From NCBI GenBank assembly GCA_027490345.1, contig JAIXYF010000057.1, positions 1-6,816 of the forward strand: DNA of 6,816 nt. Direction: 5' to 3'. The translations under genes were made by a program, and so were the position numbers. Origin of the DNA: Novosphingobium sp. GTDB lineage: Bacteria > Pseudomonadota > Alphaproteobacteria > Sphingomonadales > Sphingomonadaceae. Below the pieces are notes generated by a model. That model was given only the letters and a program-made list of their open reading frames with translations. It was not told where the DNA came from and made no database searches. Shown here in pieces: positions 1 through 5,591 of this stretch. The number at the start of each line of letters is the position of its first letter. Positions within the stretch are counted from its first letter, which is position 1.

Positions 1-1
1 G

Positions 2-259
2 CCGGCTGGCGTCGGCCCGCTCAGCGGCCAGCAGGTCAACCTCGGCAAGATCTATGCCTTCGACTACCTCGACGTGACGACGCGCTTCAACGTCGAGCAG
101 GTTACCTTCACCGTCACGGTGCAGAACCTGTTCAACACGAAGCCGCCGATCGTCGGCAACACGATCGGTTCGACCAGCTTCAACAGCGGCAACACCTACC
201 CGTCGTCGTACGACGCGCTGGGTCGCCGTTTCGCGGTCGGCGCTCGCGTCAAGTTCTGA
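2..259 (+). CDS. TonB-dependent outer-membrane receptor, C-terminal end (partial)
   Basis: The open frame enters from the left edge and gives 85 residues up to a TGA. It carries the hallmarks of the last beta-strands of a TonB-dependent receptor: alternating polar/hydrophobic residues, a VQNLFNTKPP motif (the 'NLFN..PP' segment typical of late barrel strands) and a terminal YDALGRRFAVGARVKF. The final phenylalanine is the signal read by the BAM assembly machinery. Such receptors import siderophores, glycans, peptides or other large ligands through the outer membrane using TonB-ExbBD energy. The substrate cannot be read from this fragment, as plug and TonB box lie outside the window. Codons are almost all C/G-ending (AAC, GTC, TCG), as expected for an abundant protein. 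An internal GTG at 74 is not a start. A terminator follows 21 bp after the stop, and modification-type enzymes lie downstream. Confidence 0.9.
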   Translation, partial: PAGVGPLSGQQVNLGKIYAFDYLDVTTRFNVEQVTFTVTVQNLFNTKPPIVGNTIGSTSFNSGNTYPSSYDALGRRFAVGARVKF

Positions 260-280
260 TCCTTTCGGATCGAACGCCAC

Positions 281-315
281 AAAGGGGGGTGGGCAGCGAT
301 GCCCGCCCCTTTTTT
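281..315 (+). terminator. Rho-independent terminator after the TonB-dependent receptor
   Basis: A G-rich left arm (281-294) pairs with the right arm (301-315) around a six-base loop. GGGC pairs with GCCC, then a T-G wobble, then GGGG with CCCC, then two G-T wobbles and AAA with TTT. The right arm ends in six T residues. This is a textbook intrinsic terminator directly behind the receptor stop. It implies that the downstream sulfotransferase gene mostly needs its own promoter or depends on read-through. Confidence 0.88.
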
Positions 316-348
316 GTGCGCACCAACCGGGCCGAGCGCAGGCGAGAG

Positions 349-377
349 TTGACCTCGCTTCCCGTGCGGGGGATGGC
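349..377 (+). promoter_or_regulatory. Possible promoter of the TPR-sulfotransferase gene
   Basis: A good -35 hexamer TTGACC (349-354) is followed after 17 bp by a poor -10, GATGGC (372-377). The -10 ends only 6 bp before the ATG at 384, so a transcript from it would be essentially leaderless. The weak -10 keeps this tentative. Confidence 0.25.
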
Positions 378-383
378 ACGGAC

Positions 384-1943
384 ATGGCCATCGATCTGGA
401 AACTGCCGCGCGTGCGGCCGCTGCTGCGCTGCAGGCAGGCCGGGGTACGGCTGCCGATTGCACCACGCTAGGCTGGCATCGCGCCGTGGCAGGCGATTCC
501 GCCGCTGCTGCCGCGTTGTTCGAACGCGCCTTGCAGATGAACCCGCGCGAAGTGGAGGCCATGGTCGGCCTTGCCGGGCTGCACCGCGCCGCAGGGCAAT
601 TGCGCGAAGCCGCGCTGCGCTGCGACGCGGCCATTGCCGCCGCGCCCGGCTATGCCGAAGCCTGGCTGGAACGCGCCTATGTGATGGCCGCTGGCGGGGT
701 GATGGATGAAGCAAAGCGCTGCTACGGCGAAGCACTTGCCCGCGCGCCGAGCCATGCCGCCGCGCACGCAGGGCTAGCCGCCATCGCCGCGCGTGACGGT
801 GAGGCGGACGTGGGCCGCGTTCATGCCCGCGCCGCTCTTGCGGCCGATCCCGCCAACACCGCCGCTTTGGCCGCGCTCGCCACCATCGAACTGGAAGCGG
901 GCGAAGCGCAGACCGCGCGCGATCTGGTGGAACCCGCGCTTGGTCCCCTCATCGCTCCCTCACCCGAACGGATGGAATTGCTCCACGTGCTGGGCGATGC
1001 CAGCCACCGCTTGCGCGATGCCGCCGCCGCCCATGCCGCCTATGCGCGCGCCAAAGCCGATTTCGCCGCGCTTCATGCCGCCACATTCGCAGGCAGGCCG
1101 CCGCACCGCGAATTCATCGACGGTGTGACGGCGCAGCTCGCGGCGCTGGATTGTTCGGCATGGCCCGCCCCGGCCGCATCCGAAGCCCCGCCGCACATCT
1201 TCGTGCTGGGCTATCCCCGCAGCGGCAACACCTTGCTTGAAAACGTGCTGGCCTCGCTTCCCGGCACGGCGGCCATCGAGGAAATCCCGACGCTGCGCGA
1301 AGCGGACCTCGCGTTTCTGGCTGAACCGGGCGGCCTTTCCCGGCTGGCCCAGCTGGACGAGGCCGGGCTTGCCCCCTATCGCCAATTCTATTGGCAGCGC
1401 GTGGGGCAGGCGCTGGGCCGCAATCCCGCAGGCCTTGTCGTGGTCGATATGGACCCGCTCAAATCGATCCGCCTGCCGCTGATCGCGCGCTTGTTTCCCG
1501 GATCAAAAGTGCTGCTCGTGCGCCGCGATCCGCGCGATGTGGTGTGGAGCTGCTTTCGCACCAGCTTTGCGCTCACCAATGCGGCCATGGATTTCACCAC
1601 GCTGGAGGGCGCGGCGCGGCATTATGACGCCTTGATGCGGCTGACCGAAGCGGCGCTGGCGAAGTTGCCCTTGGCCTTCCACGAAGTGCCCTATCACCGC
1701 ATGGTGCAGGATTTCGACGCCACCACGCAGGACATCTGCGACTTCATCGGCCTCGAATGGAACGAGGCGCTGAAACGCTTCGACCGCACGGCGCGCGCAC
1801 GCGGCGTTTCCACCGCCAGCGCGCGGCAAGTGCGGCGCGGGCTCTATGATGGCACGCGCCAGTGGGAGCCTTATGCCGAATGGCTCGAACCGGTCATGCC
1901 GATCCTGGCGCCGTGGATCGAGAAGCTCGGCTACGCGGGTTGA
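384..1943 (+). CDS. TPR-repeat sulfotransferase
   Basis: This 519-residue protein has no signal peptide and is probably cytoplasmic. Residues about 23-230 form five to six degenerate alanine-rich tetratricopeptide repeats of 34 residues, a protein-binding scaffold. Residues about 270-515 are a PAPS-dependent sulfotransferase domain (Sulfotransfer_3/tyrosylprotein-sulfotransferase-like). The 5'-phosphosulfate loop is GYPRSGNTLLEN (G276-N287). An acidic pair, E299-E300, lies where the catalytic glutamate of tyrosylprotein sulfotransferases sits. The 3'-phosphate site is VLLVRRDPRDVVWSCF (V376-F391) with S389. The family transfers sulfate from PAPS to a hydroxyl; the acceptor is unknown, and the TPR part suggests a protein or peptide. 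ATG 384 is the only plausible start before the TPRs. A loose GGGG run lies about 12 bp upstream but no real Shine-Dalgarno. The gene follows a receptor and its terminator and overlaps the next, opposite-strand gene by 13 bp. Confidence 0.92.
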   Translation: MAIDLETAARAAAAALQAGRGTAADCTTLGWHRAVAGDSAAAAALFERALQMNPREVEAMVGLAGLHRAAGQLREAALRCDAAIAAAPGYAEAWLERAYVMAAGGVMDEAKRCYGEALARAPSHAAAHAGLAAIAARDGEADVGRVHARAALAADPANTAALAALATIELEAGEAQTARDLVEPALGPLIAPSPERMELLHVLGDASHRLRDAAAAHAAYARAKADFAALHAATFAGRPPHREFIDGVTAQLAALDCSAWPAPAASEAPPHIFVLGYPRSGNTLLENVLASLPGTAAIEEIPTLREADLAFLAEPGGLSRLAQLDEAGLAPYRQFYWQRVGQALGRNPAGLVVVDMDPLKSIRLPLIARLFPGSKVLLVRRDPRDVVWSCFRTSFALTNAAMDFTTLEGAARHYDALMRLTEAALAKLPLAFHEVPYHRMVQDFDATTQDICDFIGLEWNEALKRFDRTARARGVSTASARQVRRGLYDGTRQWEPYAEWLEPVMPILAPWIEKLGYAG

Positions 1944-2971
1944 AGTAGCGCATTGGGCGCATCCATGGCGATGCCCGCTTGCTGCGCCAGCTGCTTGGCC
2001 CATGCGCAGACCATGTCGATTTCCTCGGCATGGGCGCCGCGCGCCTCGGCATATTCGGTGCGGCGCTGCTCGGGCGTGAAATCCGCGCCGGACTTGGAGT
2101 GGCGCGTGAAGGCTGGCCCGGCGGCGATTCGCGCGGCCGCTTCCGGAGCCAGCGTGAGGCCATAATGCGCCGCCGCCGCTGCAATCACGCGCGCGGGATC
2201 GCTGGTGAGCTGTTCCGACGTCAGCGTGCGCAGCCGCGCCGGACCAAGCCTTTGCGCCAGCGCGGCAAACAGCCGGTGCTGTGCCAGCCAGCCGGTTGCG
2301 GCCACTTGCAGATCGCTCTGGCGGAACACGTCTTCTGGCCCGAGTCCCAGCGGCGCAATCATCCCGGCGCCAAGGTAGCCCTGCATCAGTTCGCGCACCC
2401 ACAGGCGGCACGGCAACCCCTTGCGCACCACCGAGACGAGGAACATGTCCAGCGGCGCATAAAGGAACAGCGCGCGCGCATCGGGGGCGAGCGCCATCAG
2501 CAGCTCGGCAAAGGGATTGAGGAGGTTGGATGGTTTGATCACCACGCCCTCCCCCGCTGCAAAGGGCCGCGCCAGGAGCCGCAGCGCCAGATCGGCCGCG
2601 CGGGCGACGGCGACAGGCGGCGCGCCCCGGCTGCGCATGCCCACCACATCGTTGAGGATCACCGGTTCGGAAAGGCCCATCGCCGCCCCCGGCTCGGCCA
2701 GTGCGCGGGTGAGCAGGGTGGAGCCGCAGAAGGCGGAATGAAACAGCAGGCCCAGTGGGCGCTTACCGATCTGGCCGAGCAGCTGCGCGGCGGGCAGATC
2801 GACTTGCGGCGGCATCGCGCCGAAATGGGCGATGAAACCATCGTCCGTCAGGAAGGCCATGGCATCATGCGCGGCGCGCGGCACATGGGCGAATCGCACC
2901 GCATCGCGGCCTTCGACAAGGCGGTGGGCCAGCCATGCTGCGTCTGCAAGATCGAACGGGAGGGACGCCAT
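1931..2971 (-). CDS. P-loop sulfotransferase-like protein, unknown acceptor
   Basis: The 346-residue protein is best read from ATG 2971. Four features match a sulfotransferase fold. A beta-strand/loop FHSAFCGSTLL (F77-L87) takes the place of the usual 'PRSGTT' PAPS loop. A following LSEP motif (E102) stands where sulfotransferases carry an acidic residue. A KPSNLLNPF segment starts at K146. ALFLYAPLDMFLVSVVRKG (A167-G185) resembles the 3'-phosphate-binding strand, with S180. I recall a widespread proteobacterial group with an HSAFCCSTLL-like loop, usually called sulfotransferase-like or hypothetical. There is no signal peptide or membrane segment. A longer reading from GTG 3058 would overlap the divergent neighbour's start and adds a basic, unstructured leader, so I rejected it. 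The gene is divergent from the hydroxylase gene and convergent with the TPR-sulfotransferase. Activity is unproven; another nucleotide-binding role is possible. Confidence 0.8.
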   Translation of the reverse strand: MASLPFDLADAAWLAHRLVEGRDAVRFAHVPRAAHDAMAFLTDDGFIAHFGAMPPQVDLPAAQLLGQIGKRPLGLLFHSAFCGSTLLTRALAEPGAAMGLSEPVILNDVVGMRSRGAPPVAVARAADLALRLLARPFAAGEGVVIKPSNLLNPFAELLMALAPDARALFLYAPLDMFLVSVVRKGLPCRLWVRELMQGYLGAGMIAPLGLGPEDVFRQSDLQVAATGWLAQHRLFAALAQRLGPARLRTLTSEQLTSDPARVIAAAAAHYGLTLAPEAAARIAAGPAFTRHSKSGADFTPEQRRTEYAEARGAHAEEIDMVCAWAKQLAQQAGIAMDAPNALLQPA

Positions 2972-2979
2972 ACCCCGCA

Positions 2980-3008
2980 GCTTTAGGGCGAGGGCATCCC
3001 CGCTGCAA
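2980..3008 (-). promoter_or_regulatory. Possible promoter of the sulfotransferase-like gene
   Basis: On the minus strand TTGCAG (3008-3003) and TAAAGC (2985-2980) are separated by exactly 17 bp. The -10 ends 8 bp before ATG 2971, which would give a leaderless or nearly leaderless mRNA. No convincing Shine-Dalgarno is present (only GCGGGG abutting the ATG), which fits that reading. Confidence 0.3.
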
Positions 3009-3014
3009 CGGCGC

Positions 3015-3042
3015 TTGCCGATTGCGCCGCGCGCTGTAGACA
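3015..3042 (+). promoter_or_regulatory. Possible promoter of the TPR-hydroxylase gene
   Basis: TTGCCG (3015-3020) and TAGACA (3037-3042) are separated by 16 bp. The -10 ends 9 bp before the ATG at 3052, and no purine-rich ribosome-binding site lies between them. This is the mirror image of the divergent gene's arrangement. Confidence 0.3.
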
Positions 3043-3051
3043 CTTCGCGCA

Positions 3052-4236
3052 ATGACACAGCCGCCCTCCCAACCAGCCGACCGCGCCCGCGCGCAGGCCG
3101 CCAATGCCCGCGCCATGGCGGCGCTGCGCCAAGGCGATGCGCCCGCCGCCATCCATGCTGCGCGTGAGGCGGCTGAGGCCGATCCTGCGGCGCTTTCGCT
3201 GTGGATCAATCTGGCGCTGGCTTGCCGCATGGGCGGGGATGCGCCGGGTGAACGCGCTGCGCTGGAACGCGCGCTCGATCTGGACCGGCTCGATTTCACT
3301 GCGCAGCTGCGCATGGCGCAGTGGCTGCAGCGTGAGGGGGAAGAGACCAAAGCCTTGCTCGCGTGGGATGGGGTGCATCAGCTCGCGCAGCATTTCCCGG
3401 GCCTGCCCGAACCGGTCCGCGCCGAACTGGCGGCGGGCGAGGCCTATTGCGCGGCCTTGCGCGCGAGGATCATTCAGGCGACCGAGGCCGCGATTGCCGC
3501 CGATGCCGATGCGCGCGATGAGACCGAGCGGCGCCGGATTGGCGCCTTTACCGGTGCCGCGCTGGGGCAGCGGCGGATCTACGCCAATGAATGCGCGGGG
3601 CTGCACTATCCGTTCCTGCCCGCCGACGAGTTTTTCGATTCGCGCCATTTTCCGTGGTTTGCGGCGCTTGAGGCCGAGGCAGGCGCAATCCGTGCCGAGC
3701 TGAAGGCGCTGCTGGCGCAGCCGGGAGAGGCGATCCGGCCTTATGTGAAGATGGAGCCGGGCAGCCCGGAAAACAAATGGACCGCGCTCGATGGTTCGCT
3801 CGATTGGTCAGCCTGCTTCCTGTGGGAATATGGCGTGCCCCATGCGGCCGTGATCGAACGCTGCCCTCATACTGCGCGCGTGCTGGAAAGCCTGCCGCTG
3901 GCGCGCATCCCGGGCCGCGCGCCGAATGCGTTTTTCTCGATGCTGCGCCCGCGTAGCCGGATTCCGGCGCATACCGGGGTGACCAACACCCGCGCCATCG
4001 TCCACCTCGCGCTCGATGTGCCGCCGGGCTGTGGCTTTCGCGTCGGCGGCGAAACGCGCGAATGGGTGGAGGGCAAGGCCTTTGCCTTCGATGATACGAT
4101 CGAGCACGAGGCATGGAACAACAGCGATGCGCGCCGCGCGGTGCTGATCATCGATGCCTGGAATCCGCACCTTTCGCCGCGCGAATGTGCAGCCATTTCG
4201 GCGTATTTCGCCGCAAGCGATACGGCGCTGGGCTGA
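3052..4236 (+). CDS. TPR-repeat aspartyl/asparaginyl beta-hydroxylase family protein
   Basis: The protein has 394 residues and no signal peptide. Residues about 10-120 contain roughly three TPR-like helix pairs. Residues about 210-390 are an aspartyl/asparaginyl beta-hydroxylase domain (AspH type, Fe(II)/2-oxoglutarate dioxygenase on a double-stranded beta-helix). Metal ligands are H307 in IPAHTGVTNTR and H352 in FDDTIEHEAWNN. R362, ten residues after the second histidine, matches the 2-oxoglutarate-binding arginine of human AspH (H679, H725, R735). R314 and H318 also match that core. As in AspH, no carboxylate metal ligand is seen. The family hydroxylates the beta-carbon of Asp/Asn in peptides, or acts on small molecules in other members; the substrate here is unknown. 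ATG 3052 is chosen because the TPR region begins at once; no Shine-Dalgarno is evident. The gene is divergent from a sulfotransferase-like gene, and the next gene has its own promoter. Confidence 0.92.
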   Translation: MTQPPSQPADRARAQAANARAMAALRQGDAPAAIHAAREAAEADPAALSLWINLALACRMGGDAPGERAALERALDLDRLDFTAQLRMAQWLQREGEETKALLAWDGVHQLAQHFPGLPEPVRAELAAGEAYCAALRARIIQATEAAIAADADARDETERRRIGAFTGAALGQRRIYANECAGLHYPFLPADEFFDSRHFPWFAALEAEAGAIRAELKALLAQPGEAIRPYVKMEPGSPENKWTALDGSLDWSACFLWEYGVPHAAVIERCPHTARVLESLPLARIPGRAPNAFFSMLRPRSRIPAHTGVTNTRAIVHLALDVPPGCGFRVGGETREWVEGKAFAFDDTIEHEAWNNSDARRAVLIIDAWNPHLSPRECAAISAYFAASDTALG

Positions 4237-4247
4237 TCGCCGCCGCC

Positions 4248-4276
4248 TTGCGAGCCTGCGTCTCGCGCGCTAGATA
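4248..4276 (+). promoter_or_regulatory. Promoter of the small exported protein gene
   Basis: TTGCGA (4248-4253) and TAGATA (4271-4276) are separated by exactly 17 bp. The predicted transcription start near 4283 leaves a leader of about 27 nt with a Shine-Dalgarno before ATG 4310. Confidence 0.5.
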
Positions 4277-4295
4277 ACCGCTTCATTCGAAACCG

Positions 4296-4300
4296 AAGGA
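4296..4300 (+). promoter_or_regulatory. Ribosome-binding site deciding start 4310
   Basis: AAGGA lies 9 nt before the ATG at 4310 and fixes that start. Confidence 0.55.
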
Positions 4301-4309
4301 CTTTCGCGC

Positions 4310-4624
4310 ATGCCCGCGTCTTTGCTGATCGCTCTTGCTGCTGCCGTGGCGACACCGGCGGCCCCTGCGGCGGATCTTCCCGCGCTGCCGAAGGATCCGA
4401 CCGCGATGACTCAATCCGAAATCCGCGCGTTCAACGCGGGGCGCCCGCCCACGGACCCCGATTTCATCCGTTGCCGCCGCAACGAGGAAACCGGCTCGCT
4501 CGTGCGCAAGACCTTCATCTGCCACACGATCACCCAGTGGGCAGAGCTGGAAGCCCAGGGCAACCAGACGGGCCGCGATGTCTACGACGAGTTCGTCAGC
4601 AAGGCCGCGCGCACGTCGAACTGA
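4310..4624 (+). CDS. Small exported protein of unknown function with two cysteines
   Basis: The protein has 104 residues. The first 20-22 are a short hydrophobic, alanine-rich leader (LLIALAAAVA, then APAAD) consistent with a Sec signal peptide cut near A20-D22, although its n-region lacks a basic residue. The mature part of about 83 residues is hydrophilic. It has a conserved-looking core FIRCRRNEETGSLVRK followed by FICHT and QW, with cysteines C55 and C71 that could form a disulfide in the periplasm. I recall many sphingomonad and caulobacter short secreted proteins with this 'CRR..ETGS....C.T..W' pattern and no assigned function. A clear promoter and Shine-Dalgarno upstream make it its own transcription unit. 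It ends 12 bp from the end of the convergent gene. I do not recognise a function. Confidence 0.8.
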   Translation: MPASLLIALAAAVATPAAPAADLPALPKDPTAMTQSEIRAFNAGRPPTDPDFIRCRRNEETGSLVRKTFICHTITQWAELEAQGNQTGRDVYDEFVSKAARTSN

Positions 4625-4636
4625 CGCCGGGCGCGC

Positions 4637-5203
4637 TTACTGCGCCAGCCGCACCACACGGATATACGCGCCTTTGTCGACCGAGGCGAGATAGCTGCCC
4701 AGTGTGCCGCGTTTGATACGGATGGAAAGGCCCGGGCGGCCAAAGGCATTGCCGCCGTCGGTCTGCTTCCAGCGCGCGCCATCGGCCAGCGTGAACACGG
4801 CCATGCCATCGGCGGTATCGCGCACCGCGGTGATCGTGCCTTCGATTTCCTTCACGTCGTCGCTCTCGCGCTCGGCCCCGCCAAACAGCTTGAGCCGGGG
4901 CAGCGCAAAACCGAACAGGCCTTTCTTGGTCTCGCGGATCGTGGCGCGGTCGGCCACCACGATATCTTCCTTTTCACGCGCGGTAGCGAGCGCGGCAACG
5001 CTCTGATCATAGCAGGCCAGCCGCTGCGCATCAGACGTGAGCGCGCGGCAATTGACCACGGCTTCGAACACCGGCGGAAGGTCCTTGGGCATGGCCGGGG
5101 TCTCTTTGGCGGCAAGCGGCACCGCCGCGATCACCAGCAAGATCACAGGCGCAAGCACCGAAGGTGCGGCCAGGAACAGGAAGCTTGGCCTAGGACGCAG
5201 CAT
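4637..5203 (-). CDS. Exported protein of unknown function with a CR..(8)..RLACYD motif
   Basis: The protein has 188 residues from ATG 5203, which is preceded at 5 nt by a strong AAGGAGA. A longer frame reaching 5425 exists but adds charged, non-leader sequence and runs through the promoter. The N-terminus is basic (MLRPRPS), followed by a long hydrophobic stretch (about residues 8-31) and LAAK. This is a Sec signal peptide or possibly an N-terminal anchor. The mature part starts with VFEAVVNCRALTSD and RLACYDQ, so C52 and C64 could pair. The 'RLACYD' signature occurs in small periplasmic proteins, including some linked to type VI secretion, but no type VI gene is present here. Residues about 118-188 look all-beta (EIEGTITAV..DGMAVFTL..GARWKQTD), perhaps a small barrel. 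The role is unknown. The gene is divergent from the msrA region and convergent with the other small exported gene. Confidence 0.82.
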   Translation of the reverse strand: MLRPRPSFLFLAAPSVLAPVILLVIAAVPLAAKETPAMPKDLPPVFEAVVNCRALTSDAQRLACYDQSVAALATAREKEDIVVADRATIRETKKGLFGFALPRLKLFGGAERESDDVKEIEGTITAVRDTADGMAVFTLADGARWKQTDGGNAFGRPGLSIRIKRGTLGSYLASVDKGAYIRVVRLAQ

Positions 5204-5208
5204 GAATA

Positions 5209-5215
5209 TCTCCTT
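5209..5215 (-). promoter_or_regulatory. Strong ribosome-binding site deciding start 5203
   Basis: On the minus strand AAGGAGA sits 5 nt before ATG 5203. It is the best Shine-Dalgarno in the window and excludes the longer upstream reading. Confidence 0.75.
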
Positions 5216-5233
5216 TTCCGGGGCGCTGGAGGC

Positions 5234-5262
5234 ATATTCGCGCGCGCCGCAGCCACGGTCAA
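5234..5262 (-). promoter_or_regulatory. Promoter of the RLACYD exported protein gene
   Basis: On the minus strand TTGACC (5262-5257) and GAATAT (5239-5234) are 17 bp apart. The predicted start near 5227 gives a leader of about 24 nt carrying the strong Shine-Dalgarno before ATG 5203. Confidence 0.55.
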
Positions 5263-5387
5263 TCGTGCGGGGGTGGCCGTTTGCCCGCATTGCCCCGTAC
5301 CTTGTTTTTCGCGGGGGCGTAACCATCTCGCCGTCACAGTCGAAAAGCATTGGTGCGGCTGGTGCCTGCCGGAGTTGACGAGGGAAA

Positions 5388-5516
5388 ATGACATTGTTTG
5401 GCAAGGATCTCGTCCGTTCGCTCATGTTGGGCTTTGCGCTCGGCTCTGCGGAAATGGCGCTGAGCTTCGGGGTGCAACCAGCGCAGGCCGAAGTGCCGCT
5501 GGCAACCGCGCGATGA
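5388..5516 (+). CDS. Small 42-residue leader-like ORF overlapping the msrA start
   Basis: A 42-codon frame begins at ATG 5388 after a GAGGG three bases upstream. It ends in a TGA whose first base pair of overlap forms ATGA with the msrA start at 5513. The peptide begins MTLFGKDLVRS and continues with a hydrophobic stretch, LMLGFALGSAEMALSFGV. It ends with PAQAEVPLATAR, so it looks like a signal peptide with an AQA|E cleavage site and only about eight residues after it. msrA has no Shine-Dalgarno of its own (GCAACCGCGCG precedes it), so translation of this ORF may be what delivers ribosomes to msrA. It could be a real small membrane or exported peptide, a coupling leader, or the remains of a duplicated msrA signal sequence. 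I do not recognise a family. Confidence 0.5.
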   Translation: MTLFGKDLVRSLMLGFALGSAEMALSFGVQPAQAEVPLATAR

Positions 5517-5591
5517 TTCGCGCCCGGATCCTCGTCGCTGCGCTGGCTGCCTCGCTGGCTTCAGCCTGCCTGCAACCCGCGCAAGCCGAAG
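5473..5591 (+). repeat. Imperfect 21-bp direct repeat encoding QPAQAE in two frames
   Basis: The segments at 5473-5493 and 5571-5591 agree at 19 of 21 positions. They lie 98 bp apart, so they fall in different frames, yet each is read by its own ORF as the signal-cleavage region QPAQAE (small ORF and MsrA). This suggests a past local duplication, although similar signal-peptide ends can arise independently. Confidence 0.4.

Noticed and set aside
1503..2411. Minus-strand open frame of 302 codons spanning the convergent gene ends
   Set aside because: It overlaps two well-supported genes, is low-complexity Arg/Ala-rich, and has no motif.
1979..2986. Long plus-strand open frame (335 codons) opposite the sulfotransferase-like gene
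   Set aside because: It is antisense to a gene with recognisable motifs. Its translation is rich in Arg, Gln and His with no domain, as expected from the complement of GC-rich coding DNA.
2972..3058. N-terminal extension of the sulfotransferase-like protein from GTG 3058
   Set aside because: It would overlap the divergent hydroxylase start and cover both putative promoters. The added 29 residues look non-coding, and ATG 2971 begins the structured part.
4630..4646. GGCGC/GCGCC hairpin between the convergent small genes as a terminator
   Set aside because: The stem is only 5 bp and no T-run follows on either strand; such hairpins are common by chance at this GC content.
5204..5425. Upstream extension of the RLACYD protein to 5425
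   Set aside because: ATG 5203 has a strong Shine-Dalgarno at 5 nt and starts a signal peptide; the extension would cross its own promoter and bury the leader.
5273..5512. Upstream extension of MsrA to 5273
   Set aside because: The extension would put about 80 unrelated residues before a complete signal peptide and overlap the small ORF in another frame.
5555..5575. MsrA as a lipoprotein (cysteine C20 in a lipobox)
   Set aside because: The -3 residue is not a usual Leu/Val/Ile, and a clean AQA|E signal peptidase I site follows five residues later; soluble periplasmic is more likely, though not excluded.
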